Of a DNA stretch of 64,000 nt, positions 1 to 8,344 are shown in pieces; position 1 is the stretch's first letter; each line of letters begins with the position of its first letter. The notes beneath the pieces are model-generated. The model was not told the origin of the DNA and ran no database searches. It saw nothing but the letters and a program-made list of their open reading frames with translations. The stretch covers positions 37,193 to 101,192 of the forward strand of contig NZ_SNXB01000014.1 of NCBI RefSeq assembly GCF_004362055.1. Reading direction: 5' to 3'. Source of the stretch: Flavobacterium sp. 245. GTDB lineage: Bacteria > Bacteroidota > Bacteroidia > Flavobacteriales > Flavobacteriaceae. Both the position numbers and the translations under genes were made by a program.

Positions 1-580
1 TCAAAATCTGGCGAAAATTTAGATTTGTAGCATTGTTGTTTTGGAAATTAAATCTGCTGAAATCAAGTTCTTTTTGTTCTACTAATCCGTTTTTAAAAAT
101 ATATAAAATAAGTTTTGACTGTGATTTGCTTTCAGCAAGCATGTAGAAAGAATTGTTGTTTTCATATTCTGCCCGAAGAGTTTGTGTTTTGGCAGGGAAT
201 AAAAACTGAAGGGCTTTTGATCTTTTGTCTTCAAAATAATATTTAATTATTGTGATAATGCTGCCATCTCCAGAACTCCAATATAAAGTGGGATTTCCAT
301 CGTCGCTAAAGCTGTAGCCAATTAAAAGTGCGTCCTCGGTGTATTGAGGTGAAAAAGTAAATTTATCTTTTAAAAATAAGGCGCTATTGTACTTTAAAAT
401 TGTAAGTTCCTTGTCTGTTCGTGCAAAAACAAATACTTCATTTGTTGCATTATTTGCTGCAGTCAAGATCTGAGCAGATTTTAGTTCTTTATCGAAATTT
501 AAAGGATAAGAAGTTAATACCGTTTGACTTAATAAAACGGTATTATAAAATACAGCTAATAAAAGGTAGATTTGTTTCAT
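1..580 (-). CDS. Secreted protein of unknown function (3' end beyond window)
   Basis: An open frame starts with ATG at 580 and stays open to the left edge, so about 193 codons are visible and the C-terminus is missing. Residues 1-19 (MKQIYLLLAVFYNTVLLSQ) form a Sec signal peptide typical of flavobacterial exported proteins. The rest contains short strands with hydrophobic/aromatic alternation (for example LYWSSGDGSIITIIKYYFED), which suggests a beta-rich, possibly propeller-like domain; this is inference. No catalytic motif was recognised. The start is chosen because the signal peptide begins exactly there. Family unknown. Confidence 0.6.
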   Translation of the reverse strand, partial: MKQIYLLLAVFYNTVLLSQTVLTSYPLNFDKELKSAQILTAANNATNEVFVFARTDKELTILKYNSALFLKDKFTFSPQYTEDALLIGYSFSDDGNPTLYWSSGDGSIITIIKYYFEDKRSKALQFLFPAKTQTLRAEYENNNSFYMLAESKSQSKLILYIFKNGLVEQKELDFSRFNFQNNNATNLNFRQIL

Positions 581-617
581 GTGTTTTTACGCACAAAAAG
601 TATTCCAGTTTTATTCT

Positions 618-1247
618 CTAACCATTCATCAATTCTTGAAAATTATCTACAAATTTACCCAAATGTAATCCATCCATTAATCCATGATGAACATATACGG
701 CCATTGAGATTGTTCTTTTGCCTGTTTCAGAAACCATCATTTTGCCAAAAGAAACTTTTGGACAGCTATCTGGAAACGTAAAACTTCGGGCGTGAGTAAG
801 CGAGGTAAAGTTTAACCATGGGATGGCTGAAAAATGAATCAAATTATCATCATTAAATTCCCTGGTGAAAAGTCCGGATGTCTTTTGAATGCGTTCAATT
901 TCGGCTAAAGCATTTTGTTTGAAGATTTCAAAATCTGAATTATATTCGATTAAAGAAAACCCGAAAGTTCCGTCTTCACGCCCAATCGTTGCCGATGCAT
1001 CAATACGATCATTGATGTATATTTTATCTTCTAAAATTCGGTATTTAAAATTTTCAACCGAATTTACAGCTACTAATGTTTTATGCAGGTAATAAATAAA
1101 AAAAGAAACATTCAGTTCTTTGGCGGTTTGATACGCTTTAGTGCAATCAATCTCGACTGTTGCGCCAAAAAAAGGTTCTTCCATTTTGCTGAAATGGGCA
1201 AAATGTTCTTTTCTGTTCCAGTTTTCTAGGTCTAAAAGTGTTTTCAT
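618..1247 (-). CDS. Chloramphenicol acetyltransferase (CAT)-like acetyltransferase
   Basis: A 209-residue protein, close to the usual CAT length of about 210-220. The catalytic motif HHxxxDG is present near the C-terminus (HHGLMDG, His188 and Asp192), and SAIPWLNFTSL matches the conserved central CAT segment. Known members are trimeric enzymes that move acetyl from acetyl-CoA to chloramphenicol or related hydroxyl groups. Chromosomal members like this one often have other or unknown acceptors, so drug resistance should not be assumed. The ATG overlaps the stop of the upstream HAD gene by one base (TAATG), which points to translational coupling in a two-gene operon. Confidence 0.85.
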   Translation of the reverse strand: MKTLLDLENWNRKEHFAHFSKMEEPFFGATVEIDCTKAYQTAKELNVSFFIYYLHKTLVAVNSVENFKYRILEDKIYINDRIDASATIGREDGTFGFSLIEYNSDFEIFKQNALAEIERIQKTSGLFTREFNDDNLIHFSAIPWLNFTSLTHARSFTFPDSCPKVSFGKMMVSETGKRTISMAVYVHHGLMDGLHLGKFVDNFQELMNG

Positions 1248-1954
1248 TATATTAAATTTGGAACGACTTCGGTAATATTTTCAAATGAACTAAAATGTTC
1301 GTGTTCTACTTTGTGATTGATTTTTTCGTGTTCCCAAGTGGTATGAAACGGAATATGAACTGCATACCCGCCAATTCCTAATACTGGAAGAACATCTGAT
1401 TTAAGCGAATTTCCAATCATCAAAAACTCATGCGCTTTAATGTCTAAACGGCCTAAAAGTTTTTCATAATCAACTTCTTGCTTGTCTGACATTACTTCGA
1501 TATGGTGAAAATAGTGTCCTAAACCAGAACGATGCAGTTTGCTGTGCTGATCTTTTAGATCGCCTTTTGTAGCGACAACGAGTTTGTATTTTCCGTGAAG
1601 TGCTTGTAAAGTTTCTTCGATTCCATCCAGAAGTTCGATTGGTTTTTCCAGAAGTTCTTTTCCGTATTGAATGATTTTTTCGATGACTTCCATCGGAATC
1701 GTGTTATTAGAAATATTCATGGCAGCTTCAATCATTGAAAGAATATAACCTTTTATTCCGTAACCGTATAAAGGCAGATTTGCAATTTCAATTTTGAATA
1801 ATTCCTGCGAAATTCCTTGATGCGAAAGATAATCTTCCATTAAAGCACAAAATTTATTTTCGGTTTCCTGAAAATAAGGTTCGTTTACAAATAAAGTATC
1901 ATCGGCATCAAATGCGATCACTTTTAAATTTGGTATTTTGTTTTTATGTAACAT
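1247..1954 (-). CDS. HAD-superfamily hydrolase (phosphatase)
   Basis: A 235-residue cytosolic protein with HAD motif I, FDADDTLF (nucleophile Asp16, acid Asp18). KLVVATKGD carries the motif II Thr region, and IGNSLKSDV looks like motif IV (usually GDxxxxD), in which the first Asp is replaced by Asn. A helical cap lies between motifs I and II (about residues 25-110). Such enzymes hydrolyse small phosphate esters; the substrate cannot be read from the sequence. It is coupled to the CAT-like gene just downstream. The spacer upstream contains repeats rather than a clear promoter. Confidence 0.85.
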   Translation of the reverse strand: MLHKNKIPNLKVIAFDADDTLFVNEPYFQETENKFCALMEDYLSHQGISQELFKIEIANLPLYGYGIKGYILSMIEAAMNISNNTIPMEVIEKIIQYGKELLEKPIELLDGIEETLQALHGKYKLVVATKGDLKDQHSKLHRSGLGHYFHHIEVMSDKQEVDYEKLLGRLDIKAHEFLMIGNSLKSDVLPVLGIGGYAVHIPFHTTWEHEKINHKVEHEHFSSFENITEVVPNLI

Positions 1955-1964
1955 AATGTTTTTG

Positions 1965-2150
1965 TTTCAAGTTTTTGTTTTGTTTCAAGTTTCAGGTTTT
2001 TCGCCACAGATTAAAATGATTTTAAATGTTTTTTAAAAATATCTGCGCCAATCTGCTTTAATCTGCAAAATCTGCGTGAAATTTTACGGTACTAATTAAA
2101 AAATAAATCTGCGTAAATCCGCCAGAATCCGTGCCATCCGCGTGCCATTC
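1965..2150. repeat. Degenerate word-like spacer repeats (TTTCAAG and ATCTGCG types)
   Basis: The spacer begins with repeats of TTTTTGTTTCAAG (about 1965-1998). It continues with a degenerate series of ATCTGCG/ATCCGCG words (about 2038-2145: atctgcgcc, aatctgc, atctgcgtg, atctgcgta, atccgcc, atccgtgcc, atccgcgtgcc). The same word type recurs at 49261-49310 and 54405-54430. No open frame of its own is supported. Confidence 0.7.
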
Positions 2151-3038
2151 TCAATCCTCAGAAAACAGTCTTTTTAATGAAATTGTCTTATCGTAAAACG
2201 TAATTCGAATTCCGAAAAGCAGAATGATACCGCCAAAAACCATCTGTAAAGTTATTTTTTCTTCTAAAAACAACCAAGCCAAAATGGATGTAATTACTGC
2301 CTGACTCAATAAACTCAGTGAAACTCTCGTAGCGCGCATATGTTGCGTCGCATAACTGATCGAAAGCCAAGCGCATAATTGACAAATGACAGCCTGCAAA
2401 ACCAATACAAACCAGCCTATATTTGAAAATCCTGTAAAAGGTTCGTTTAAAGCGTAACAAAGAATTCCTAAGTAAATACTCGAAGCTAATAAACTGATCG
2501 TCATAAAGGATAAAACATCAACTTCTGAAAGTACATTTTTGCTGACCAAAAGATAAATGGAATACAAGATTCCTGATAAAACAGCAAACAGAAAGGCTTG
2601 ATCAAAATTCAAATCAATAAAAAATTCAAATCCAACCAACGTTATCATTCCGAACAAGGAAACAATGGTTCCGATCCAGAAATTGGTTGCTGGTTTCGAT
2701 TTTAAAAATAAAAAAGTACCAATTCCAACCCAAACCGGAGACAAATTAGTTAACAGCGATGCCTGCGTTGCGCTGGAATCCTGAATTGCAATATTCCAAA
2801 CGGCAACATCAGAAGAAAATAATACACCGCAAAGCATTGCCAAAAGCGTAAATTTTAAACTTGGGAGTTTAAAGTTTTTACTCAAAAGTGTATACGGCAA
2901 AAGCAAAACAACAGCAAAGAACATTCGGTAAAATGCCGAAATTAATCCTGGTGTTAATCGTAATTTGACCAATATCGGAAAAATTGAAATGCAGAGTATA
3001 CCGCAGATTAATGCTAATCTTGGTTTAGTGAGTTTCAT
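2151..3038 (-). CDS. EamA/DMT-family transporter
   Basis: A 295-residue integral membrane protein with about ten hydrophobic segments arranged as two five-helix EamA repeats, the normal size and layout of drug/metabolite transporters. The first repeat includes AFYRMFFAVVLLLPYTLL and the second contains a conserved ATRVSLSLLSQAVITSILAW stretch. The substrate is unknown. The start is placed at the ATG at 3038 (MKLTKPRLALICG). A longer in-frame ATG at 3107 lies inside the metG terminator stem and adds a non-membrane leader, so it is rejected. Confidence 0.85.
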   Translation of the reverse strand: MKLTKPRLALICGILCISIFPILVKLRLTPGLISAFYRMFFAVVLLLPYTLLSKNFKLPSLKFTLLAMLCGVLFSSDVAVWNIAIQDSSATQASLLTNLSPVWVGIGTFLFLKSKPATNFWIGTIVSLFGMITLVGFEFFIDLNFDQAFLFAVLSGILYSIYLLVSKNVLSEVDVLSFMTISLLASSIYLGILCYALNEPFTGFSNIGWFVLVLQAVICQLCAWLSISYATQHMRATRVSLSLLSQAVITSILAWLFLEEKITLQMVFGGIILLFGIRITFYDKTISLKRLFSED

Positions 3039-3072
3039 ATTATCTAATTTTTTAGGCTTGTAGGTAAAAAGA

Positions 3073-3114
3073 AAATTGCGTGAATCAATTAAGAATAATC
3101 GACTCACGCAATTT
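3073..3114 (-). terminator. Rho-independent terminator of metG
   Basis: A perfect 11-bp inverted repeat (AAATTGCGTGA at 3073-3083 and TCACGCAATTT at 3104-3114) with a 20-nt loop. On the minus strand it is followed by TTTTCTTTTT. It lies 22 nt past the metG stop. Confidence 0.8.
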
Positions 3115-3135
3115 ATATAACTATATAAATCTAAT

Positions 3136-5271
3136 TTAGTTTACAGTCGATCCGTTTGGAGCATCAGCATCTGGATTTACAAAAACCAATTTTCCTTCAG
3201 CATTTGTTGTCATTAAGATCATTCCTTGACTTTCAACACCACGAAGCGCTCTTGGCGCTAAGTTTGCTAAAACAGAAACACGTTTCCCAATGATTTCTTC
3301 TGGAGAAAAACTTTCTGCAATTCCCGAAACAATGGTACGAACGTCAATTCCAGTATCTACTTTAAGAACCAAAAGTTTATTTGCTTTTGGCATTTTTTCA
3401 GCTTCCAAAATTGTTCCAATACGGATATCCATTTTCGCAAAATCCTCAAACTGAATTAAATCTTTTTGCGGTTCTGGCTGTTTGCTTTCAGCTAAATTAG
3501 CTGTTTTTGTTGCTTCCAATTTATCTATTTGTTTTTGTATTTCTTCGTCTTCGATTTTAGCAAAAAGCAATTCTGCTTCGCCAATTTTGTGTCCAGCCGG
3601 AATTAAATCTGAATTTTCAGCAATATCATTCCATCCTAATGTTTTATCAAGAATGATGTCTTTTGCATCATGATCTTTCTCTTTCAAAAACTTGCTGAAA
3701 CCAGCAAAATGTTCTTTAAGATCACCTAAATTCAAGATTTTAGAAAGTTTCGCCGATGTAAAAGGTAAAAACGGTTCAGCTAAAACGCTCAACGCCGCAG
3801 CAATTTGCAATGCCACATACATTTGCGTTTTTACACGCTCTGGATTGTCTTTCATTACTTTCCAAGGCTCTTCGTCAGCAAGATATTTGTTTCCTAAACG
3901 AGCAACATTCATCAACTCACCTAAAGCTTCACGGAATCTGTAACGCTCAACCGAACTTGAAATCACAGCCGGATACGCTTTTAATTCGGCTAACGTTTGT
4001 TCGTCAACTTCAGAAAATTCATTTGGCGTCGGAATAACTCCTTCGTAATATTTGTTGGTTAAAACTACAACACGATTAATGAAATTCCCGAAAATCGCCA
4101 CTAATTCGTTGTTGTTTCTCGCCTGAAAATCTTTCCAAGTAAAATCATTATCTTTTGTTTCCGGCGCGTTTGATGTTAAGGCATAACGCAAAACATCCTG
4201 CTTGTCTGGAAACTCTTCTAAATATTCATGCAACCAAACCGCCCAGTTTTTAGAAGTCGAAAGTTTGTTTCCTTCTAAATTCAAGAACTCATTTGCCGGA
4301 ACATTGTCTGGTAAAATGTAGCTTCCTTCGGCTTTAAGCATCGCAGGGAAAATGATGCAGTGAAAAACAATATTGTCTTTCCCAATAAAGTGAACCAGCT
4401 TCGTGTCTTCATCTTTCCAATATGGTTCCCAATCTTTTCCTTCGCGCGCTGCCCATTCTTTCGTAGACGAAATATATCCGATAGGCGCATCAAACCAAAC
4501 ATATAATTTTTTTCCTTCGGCACCTTCAACCGGAACATCAATTCCCCAATCTAAGTCGCGCGTTACCGCACGAGGTTCTAATCCGCCGTCAATCCAAGAT
4601 TTTACTTGACCGTAAACATTAGGTTTCCAGTCGTTTTTATGTCCTTCTAAAATCCATTTCGTTAAAAAATCAGAATATCGGTCTAAAGGTAAAAACCAGT
4701 GTTTCGTTTCTTTTAAAATAGGAGTTTCTCCAGTGATAGTTGATTTTGGGTTGATCAAATCAGTAGCATTCAAAGTCGATCCGCATTTTTCGCACTGATC
4801 TCCGTATGCTTCTGGATTATCACATTTTGGACAAGTTCCAACAACAAAACGGTCTGCTAAAAACTGATTTGCTTTTGCATCGTATAATTGCTCGGTAACT
4901 TCTTCAATAAAATCGCCTTTGTCATATAAAGTCCTAAAGAATTCTGAAGCCGTATCGTGATGAATTTTTGCCGAAGTTCTTGAATAATTGTTGAAAGAAA
5001 TTCCGAAATCTGAGAATGATTTGCGGATAATTCCGTCATATTTATCGATAACTTCTTGTGGTGTAATTCCTTCTTTTTTAGCTTTCATTGAAATTGCAAC
5101 ACCATGTTCATCGCTTCCGCATATAAATGCAACGTCTTTTCCTTGCAAACGCAAGTATCTCGAATATATATCTGCAGGCACGTAAACCCCCGCCAAATGG
5201 CCAATATGGATTGGTCCATTAGTATAAGGCAATGCTGCTGTAATAGTATATCTTTTTGGATTCTGTATCAT
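3136..5271 (-). CDS. metG: Methionine--tRNA ligase
   Basis: A 711-residue class I aminoacyl-tRNA synthetase that charges tRNA-Met in the cytosol. Residues 22-25 are HIGH. The second signature appears as KLSTSKN around residues 335-340, where KMSKS is usual. A zinc-binding knuckle of two CxxC pairs (CPKCDNPEAYGDQCEKCGS) sits in the connective domain at about 147-165. The anticodon-binding helical domain follows, and the last ~110 residues (from about FEDFAKMDIRIGTI) form an OB-fold EMAP/Trbp111 tRNA-binding domain that supports dimerisation. Length and domain order are typical of Bacteroidota MetRS. The gene is monocistronic, with its own terminator. Confidence 0.97.
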   Translation of the reverse strand: MIQNPKRYTITAALPYTNGPIHIGHLAGVYVPADIYSRYLRLQGKDVAFICGSDEHGVAISMKAKKEGITPQEVIDKYDGIIRKSFSDFGISFNNYSRTSAKIHHDTASEFFRTLYDKGDFIEEVTEQLYDAKANQFLADRFVVGTCPKCDNPEAYGDQCEKCGSTLNATDLINPKSTITGETPILKETKHWFLPLDRYSDFLTKWILEGHKNDWKPNVYGQVKSWIDGGLEPRAVTRDLDWGIDVPVEGAEGKKLYVWFDAPIGYISSTKEWAAREGKDWEPYWKDEDTKLVHFIGKDNIVFHCIIFPAMLKAEGSYILPDNVPANEFLNLEGNKLSTSKNWAVWLHEYLEEFPDKQDVLRYALTSNAPETKDNDFTWKDFQARNNNELVAIFGNFINRVVVLTNKYYEGVIPTPNEFSEVDEQTLAELKAYPAVISSSVERYRFREALGELMNVARLGNKYLADEEPWKVMKDNPERVKTQMYVALQIAAALSVLAEPFLPFTSAKLSKILNLGDLKEHFAGFSKFLKEKDHDAKDIILDKTLGWNDIAENSDLIPAGHKIGEAELLFAKIEDEEIQKQIDKLEATKTANLAESKQPEPQKDLIQFEDFAKMDIRIGTILEAEKMPKANKLLVLKVDTGIDVRTIVSGIAESFSPEEIIGKRVSVLANLAPRALRGVESQGMILMTTNAEGKLVFVNPDADAPNGSTVN

Positions 5272-5290
5272 AACTCAATTTTATTGAGTG

Positions 5291-5298
5291 CAAAAATA
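5291..5298 (-). promoter_or_regulatory. Candidate -7 element of the metG promoter
   Basis: On the minus strand the sequence reads TATTTTTG, matching the Bacteroidota -7 consensus TAnnTTTG, 20 nt upstream of the metG ATG. No clear TTG at -33 is visible, so support is moderate. Confidence 0.45.
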
Positions 5299-5395
5299 AG
5301 CAATAGAATTGAGAATTTGTTAGTACGTGGAGATTCGCTGAAGTTTTTGCTACGTTTTAATCTCGCAAAGTCGCAGAGACGCAAAGTTTTTTACG

Positions 5396-5509
5396 CAATC
5401 TTGTCATTTCGAGGCGCGAGAAATCCTAGCAAGTAGCTCGACAAAGATTGGTAAATTTCCATGCGGAGTTTCTTGCGAGGATTTCTCGCGCCTCGAAATG
5501 ACAAGATTG
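5396..5509. repeat. Long imperfect inverted repeat (REP/MITE-like)
   Basis: Arms 5396-5433 and 5472-5509 are complementary at 37 of 38 positions; the single mismatch is in CTAGC versus GCGAG. Each arm contains the unit TTGTCATTTCGAGG and CGAGAAATCC. The central ~38 nt are unrelated to the arms. It lies in the 341-bp spacer between the divergent metG and CDGSH genes, next to CTCGCAAAGTCGCAGAGACGC-type repeats (about 5362-5385). A frame crossing it on the minus strand is not a gene. Confidence 0.85.
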
Positions 5510-5612
5510 GGTGAATTGGTTTGTAAAATAGAACCAGTTTAAACTACGATTACTACTTATAAATAAAGATATATTTTGCAACCTTTGCCGAAGAAAAAAC
5601 AAAAACAATCTT

Positions 5613-5840
5613 ATGAGCAAGACAAAACTTATCATCAATAAAAACGGATCAATAAAAATCGAAGGTGATTTTGAAATCATGGATCCAGAAGGAGCACTTT
5701 ACGGTTTGCAAGGAAGATCAGCATTAGGACTTTGCCGTTGCGGATTATCTGCAAACAAACCATTTTGTGATGGCGGACACAGAAACAACTTTGAACATGA
5801 TTCTGTTGCGTTTGATTTACCTCCGATGAAAACAAACTAA
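5613..5840 (+). CDS. CDGSH-type iron-sulfur domain protein
   Basis: A 75-residue protein with one complete CDGSH motif, CRCGLSANKPFCDGGH. Cys41, Cys43, Cys52 and His56 are the expected 3Cys-1His ligands of a [2Fe-2S] cluster, with Gly replacing the usual Ser/Ala before the His. Known small CDGSH proteins carry redox-active or transferable clusters. The N-terminal ~35 residues form the short beta region seen in this family. There is no signal peptide or membrane segment, so it is cytosolic. It is a single gene followed by a strong terminator. Confidence 0.92.
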   Translation: MSKTKLIINKNGSIKIEGDFEIMDPEGALYGLQGRSALGLCRCGLSANKPFCDGGHRNNFEHDSVAFDLPPMKTN

Positions 5841-5861
5841 ACTTTCTTAGTTTTTAAATAC

Positions 5862-5894
5862 AAAAAAGCTGCATTATTTAATGCAGCTTTTTTT
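5862..5894. terminator. Bidirectional rho-independent terminator
   Basis: AAAAAAGCTGCATT pairs with AATGCAGCTTTTTT across a short loop. Both sides end in A/T runs, so it can serve the CDGSH gene (+) and the convergent membrane-protein gene (-). Confidence 0.9.
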
Positions 5895-5900
5895 ATCTAT

Positions 5901-6632
5901 TTATTTTACTTGTGATATTCCTTTTGGCAATCGATATAAAACAGTTTGAGTATGCACCGTACCTGTTTGAGTGTCTTTTGAAACAGATATAGTTTCAGGT
6001 GCCTCAAAAATAAAATCTGACTCTAGTTTGAAAAATTCTTTATGGATAATCTTATCAACGGAGAGTTTTGTAGCAGTAGTATCTTGTGTATTATTTATAC
6101 TTCTCACTTCCTGATCTGCGTAATCTACAGTTCCTTCAATATAAGAATTCAAATTGTCTACGTTATAAACCCATTTTCCGTTGTCTAGTATGTTTATTGT
6201 TTTTTTCTTTCCATTAATGCTTATTTCGTTTTCGCCTAAGGGAGTGTCGATCACAATAAAATCATTTGGAGCAACGGTTTTAGTTGTTGAAGCTATTGTG
6301 ACTTCTACTGGAACAGCGTTTCCATTGTCAATATAAAGTGAAGTTCTAAAACTAGAATATACTAGAAAAAATGCGATTACAGCTCCTAGTGGTAGGAAAA
6401 AATAACTTGATTTTTCTAACTGAAGAGGCATCCCTTCTTCGTCCTCGTTATCAGCAATAAATTGTTTTCTGCTTTTATAAACGTAATACAAAGCGCCAAT
6501 TACTAAAATTACATTTATGGGGGCACTTATGAAATCTGGGATTTGATTAAATGTACTGTATAATAAATAATTAAGTACATAAAATAGAAAAATTGCGACA
6601 GCAAGTCTAATAAGAATTACGATTCTATCCAT
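5901..6632 (-). CDS. Membrane protein of unknown function
   Basis: A 243-residue protein. Three hydrophobic segments are visible: about 5-25, 33-50 and 76-95. A soluble, probably extracytoplasmic domain of about 145 residues follows (starting RTSLYIDNGNAVPVEVTIA), rich in beta-strand-like sequence and with a Tyr- and Thr-rich C-terminus. The DNGNAVPVEVTIA region looks like a small beta-sandwich of the type that decorates membrane-anchored proteins, but no family was recognised. It is a single gene ending at a shared terminator. Confidence 0.75.
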   Translation of the reverse strand: MDRIVILIRLAVAIFLFYVLNYLLYSTFNQIPDFISAPINVILVIGALYYVYKSRKQFIADNEDEEGMPLQLEKSSYFFLPLGAVIAFFLVYSSFRTSLYIDNGNAVPVEVTIASTTKTVAPNDFIVIDTPLGENEISINGKKKTINILDNGKWVYNVDNLNSYIEGTVDYADQEVRSINNTQDTTATKLSVDKIIHKEFFKLESDFIFEAPETISVSKDTQTGTVHTQTVLYRLPKGISQVK

Positions 6633-6753
6633 TTTAATAGTTGTTAAAAGTAGATTATGGGTTAAGTATTAAATGAGCCCAAATATATCATTATTTTTCA
6701 TCTTTTAACAATTACTGTTTTAATTCTGCATCAAATAGTGTAAATATTTTCTG

Positions 6754-7656
6754 TTAAATATAAAGTTCGCCTTTCATAGTAATAATCGAAGAACCGCCAA
6801 CTAAAATATCTTCTTCACGATTCATAACTTCAATCAACGATGCCTGTTTTAATTTTACGCCTTGAAGAATTTTGTATTCCTTTTCAGATTTAGTGAATTT
6901 CTTTTGTGTTAAAAAACCAATTAAAGGACCTGCAGCGGTGCCTGTCGCTGGATCTTCATTTATCCCAATTATGGGATTAAAAAATCTTGTTTCAACTATA
7001 TGTTCTTGATCGCCATTGGCAATTGTGAAACAATAAAACCCTTCAAAATTATATTCTTTTGAGATTTCGATTAAGAGTTGGTTGTCTGGAATGCAGCTGT
7101 TAAGTAATTGACTGTTTTTTATGGGCACCATTGTGTGGGCGACTTCAGTTTTAACGATTGTTGGGACAAAAGCATTCACATCTAAATCTTCAATTTTTAA
7201 GCCGAGAGCCACCGCAATTCTATACGTTGGGATTTCCTGTTTGATAACAGCCGATTTTTGATGCATTTGAACAACAGGATAAAAAGTAACCGGATCAAAG
7301 CTTACCGTTACAGGTATTGCTGAATGTTTCATGATTACAAAAGGCTCACTTTCGTTTTGGTCCTCAAAAATTGGGATTCCTTTTAACAGAGCGCCACAGA
7401 CTGCGCCTAACAAATTGTGTCCTGCGCCGTCGATTTCGATTCCGGTTGGAGTAAATGAACGAACCATCAGTGCTTTTTCTCTGGCAGAGTAATAGACAAA
7501 AGAAGTTTCGGAATAGCCAAATTCTTTAGAAATATCTTTATAGGTTTCTAGTTTTAGATTTCCATCAGTAAAAACCACCGAAAGCGGATTTCCTTTGTAG
7601 CTTTCGTTTGAAAACACATCCAAAACGTAATATTCTAATGCTTTTCTTCCTTCCAT
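6754..7656 (-). CDS. PhzF-family isomerase/epimerase
   Basis: A 300-residue cytosolic protein with the diaminopimelate-epimerase-like PhzF fold. The N-terminus VLDVFSNESYKGNPLSVV is the family signature. YSETSFV places the catalytic Glu at residue 50, and DPATGTAAGPL near residue 230 is the conserved DPATGSA motif. Characterised relatives isomerise small cyclic metabolites (PhzF in phenazine synthesis), but most genomic members have unknown substrates, and there are no phenazine genes here. Length is typical. Confidence 0.88.
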   Translation of the reverse strand: MEGRKALEYYVLDVFSNESYKGNPLSVVFTDGNLKLETYKDISKEFGYSETSFVYYSAREKALMVRSFTPTGIEIDGAGHNLLGAVCGALLKGIPIFEDQNESEPFVIMKHSAIPVTVSFDPVTFYPVVQMHQKSAVIKQEIPTYRIAVALGLKIEDLDVNAFVPTIVKTEVAHTMVPIKNSQLLNSCIPDNQLLIEISKEYNFEGFYCFTIANGDQEHIVETRFFNPIIGINEDPATGTAAGPLIGFLTQKKFTKSEKEYKILQGVKLKQASLIEVMNREEDILVGGSSIITMKGELYI

Positions 7657-7729
7657 TCCTTTTTCTTTTTAGCTGAAACTTTTTAGACGGAATAAAGTTA
7701 CTGTTTATACTATACTAAAGCAATAGGCA

Positions 7730-8287
7730 TTACAACATTCGTTTTCCCTCGGCGCTAAATTTTATTGCTTTCTCTAATCTCGCAAGTCTGGTTTTTTCTT
7801 GCTTGGCGCTCATAATTACGTGAATGATTACTTTTTTGTACGATGGAGCCTGATTATTGAAATATTCCCACGCTGTTTTATGAGCTTTAAATTGTTTTTC
7901 AAACTCAGGATCGAGAACATACGCTTCGTTTTCATGCGAATAAATTTTGGATCTTTCTTCAGATCTGAATTCGAAAGCTTTAATTCCGGCTTCTTTCATG
8001 AGTCCGGCTTTTGTAAGCTGTTCTATTTTCTTGATGTTGATTGCACTCCAAATACTTGATTTTTTTCTTGGCGTAAATCGGATAGTGTAACTTTCATCAT
8101 CAATAGTTTTTCGAATGCCGTCAATCCAGCCAAAACAAAGTGCTTGATCAACCGATTCTGACCAGGTCATACACGGTTTTTTACTTTTCACTTTGTAGAA
8201 ACCTACTAAAAGTTCCGTTTCATTTTGATAATGCTTTTCTAGCCATTCTCTGAATTTTTCTTGAGTGGAGAAGAAGGTTGGTGCCAT
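7730..8287 (-). CDS. YdeI/OmpD-associated-like protein
   Basis: A 185-residue soluble protein. The N-terminal segment FREWLEKHYQNETELLVGFYKV followed by the WSESVDQALCFGWIDGIR stretch is characteristic of the YdeI family. The C-terminus is helical and basic (MSAKQEKTRLARLEKAIKFSAEGKRM), also as in the family. YdeI-type proteins have been linked to stress or bacteriocin tolerance, but the molecular activity is not settled. No partner gene is adjacent. Confidence 0.8.
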   Translation of the reverse strand: MAPTFFSTQEKFREWLEKHYQNETELLVGFYKVKSKKPCMTWSESVDQALCFGWIDGIRKTIDDESYTIRFTPRKKSSIWSAINIKKIEQLTKAGLMKEAGIKAFEFRSEERSKIYSHENEAYVLDPEFEKQFKAHKTAWEYFNNQAPSYKKVIIHVIMSAKQEKTRLARLEKAIKFSAEGKRML

Positions 8288-8344
8288 TTTATTCGAATGT
8301 TATTATCTGTAAAAATATTATAAATAACAGAGAATAAAATTGAT

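Noticed and set aside
618..1247. Treating the CAT-like gene as a resistance determinant
   Set aside because: The catalytic motif is present, but there is no mobile context, and chromosomal CAT-like proteins often have other substrates.
3039..3107. N-terminal extension of the EamA transporter
   Set aside because: The upstream ATG lies in the metG terminator stem, and the added residues are not membrane-like.
5426..5680. 84-residue minus-strand frame across the inverted repeat
   Set aside because: It reads through the palindromic repeat and into the CDGSH gene, has no ribosome-binding context and no recognisable protein features.
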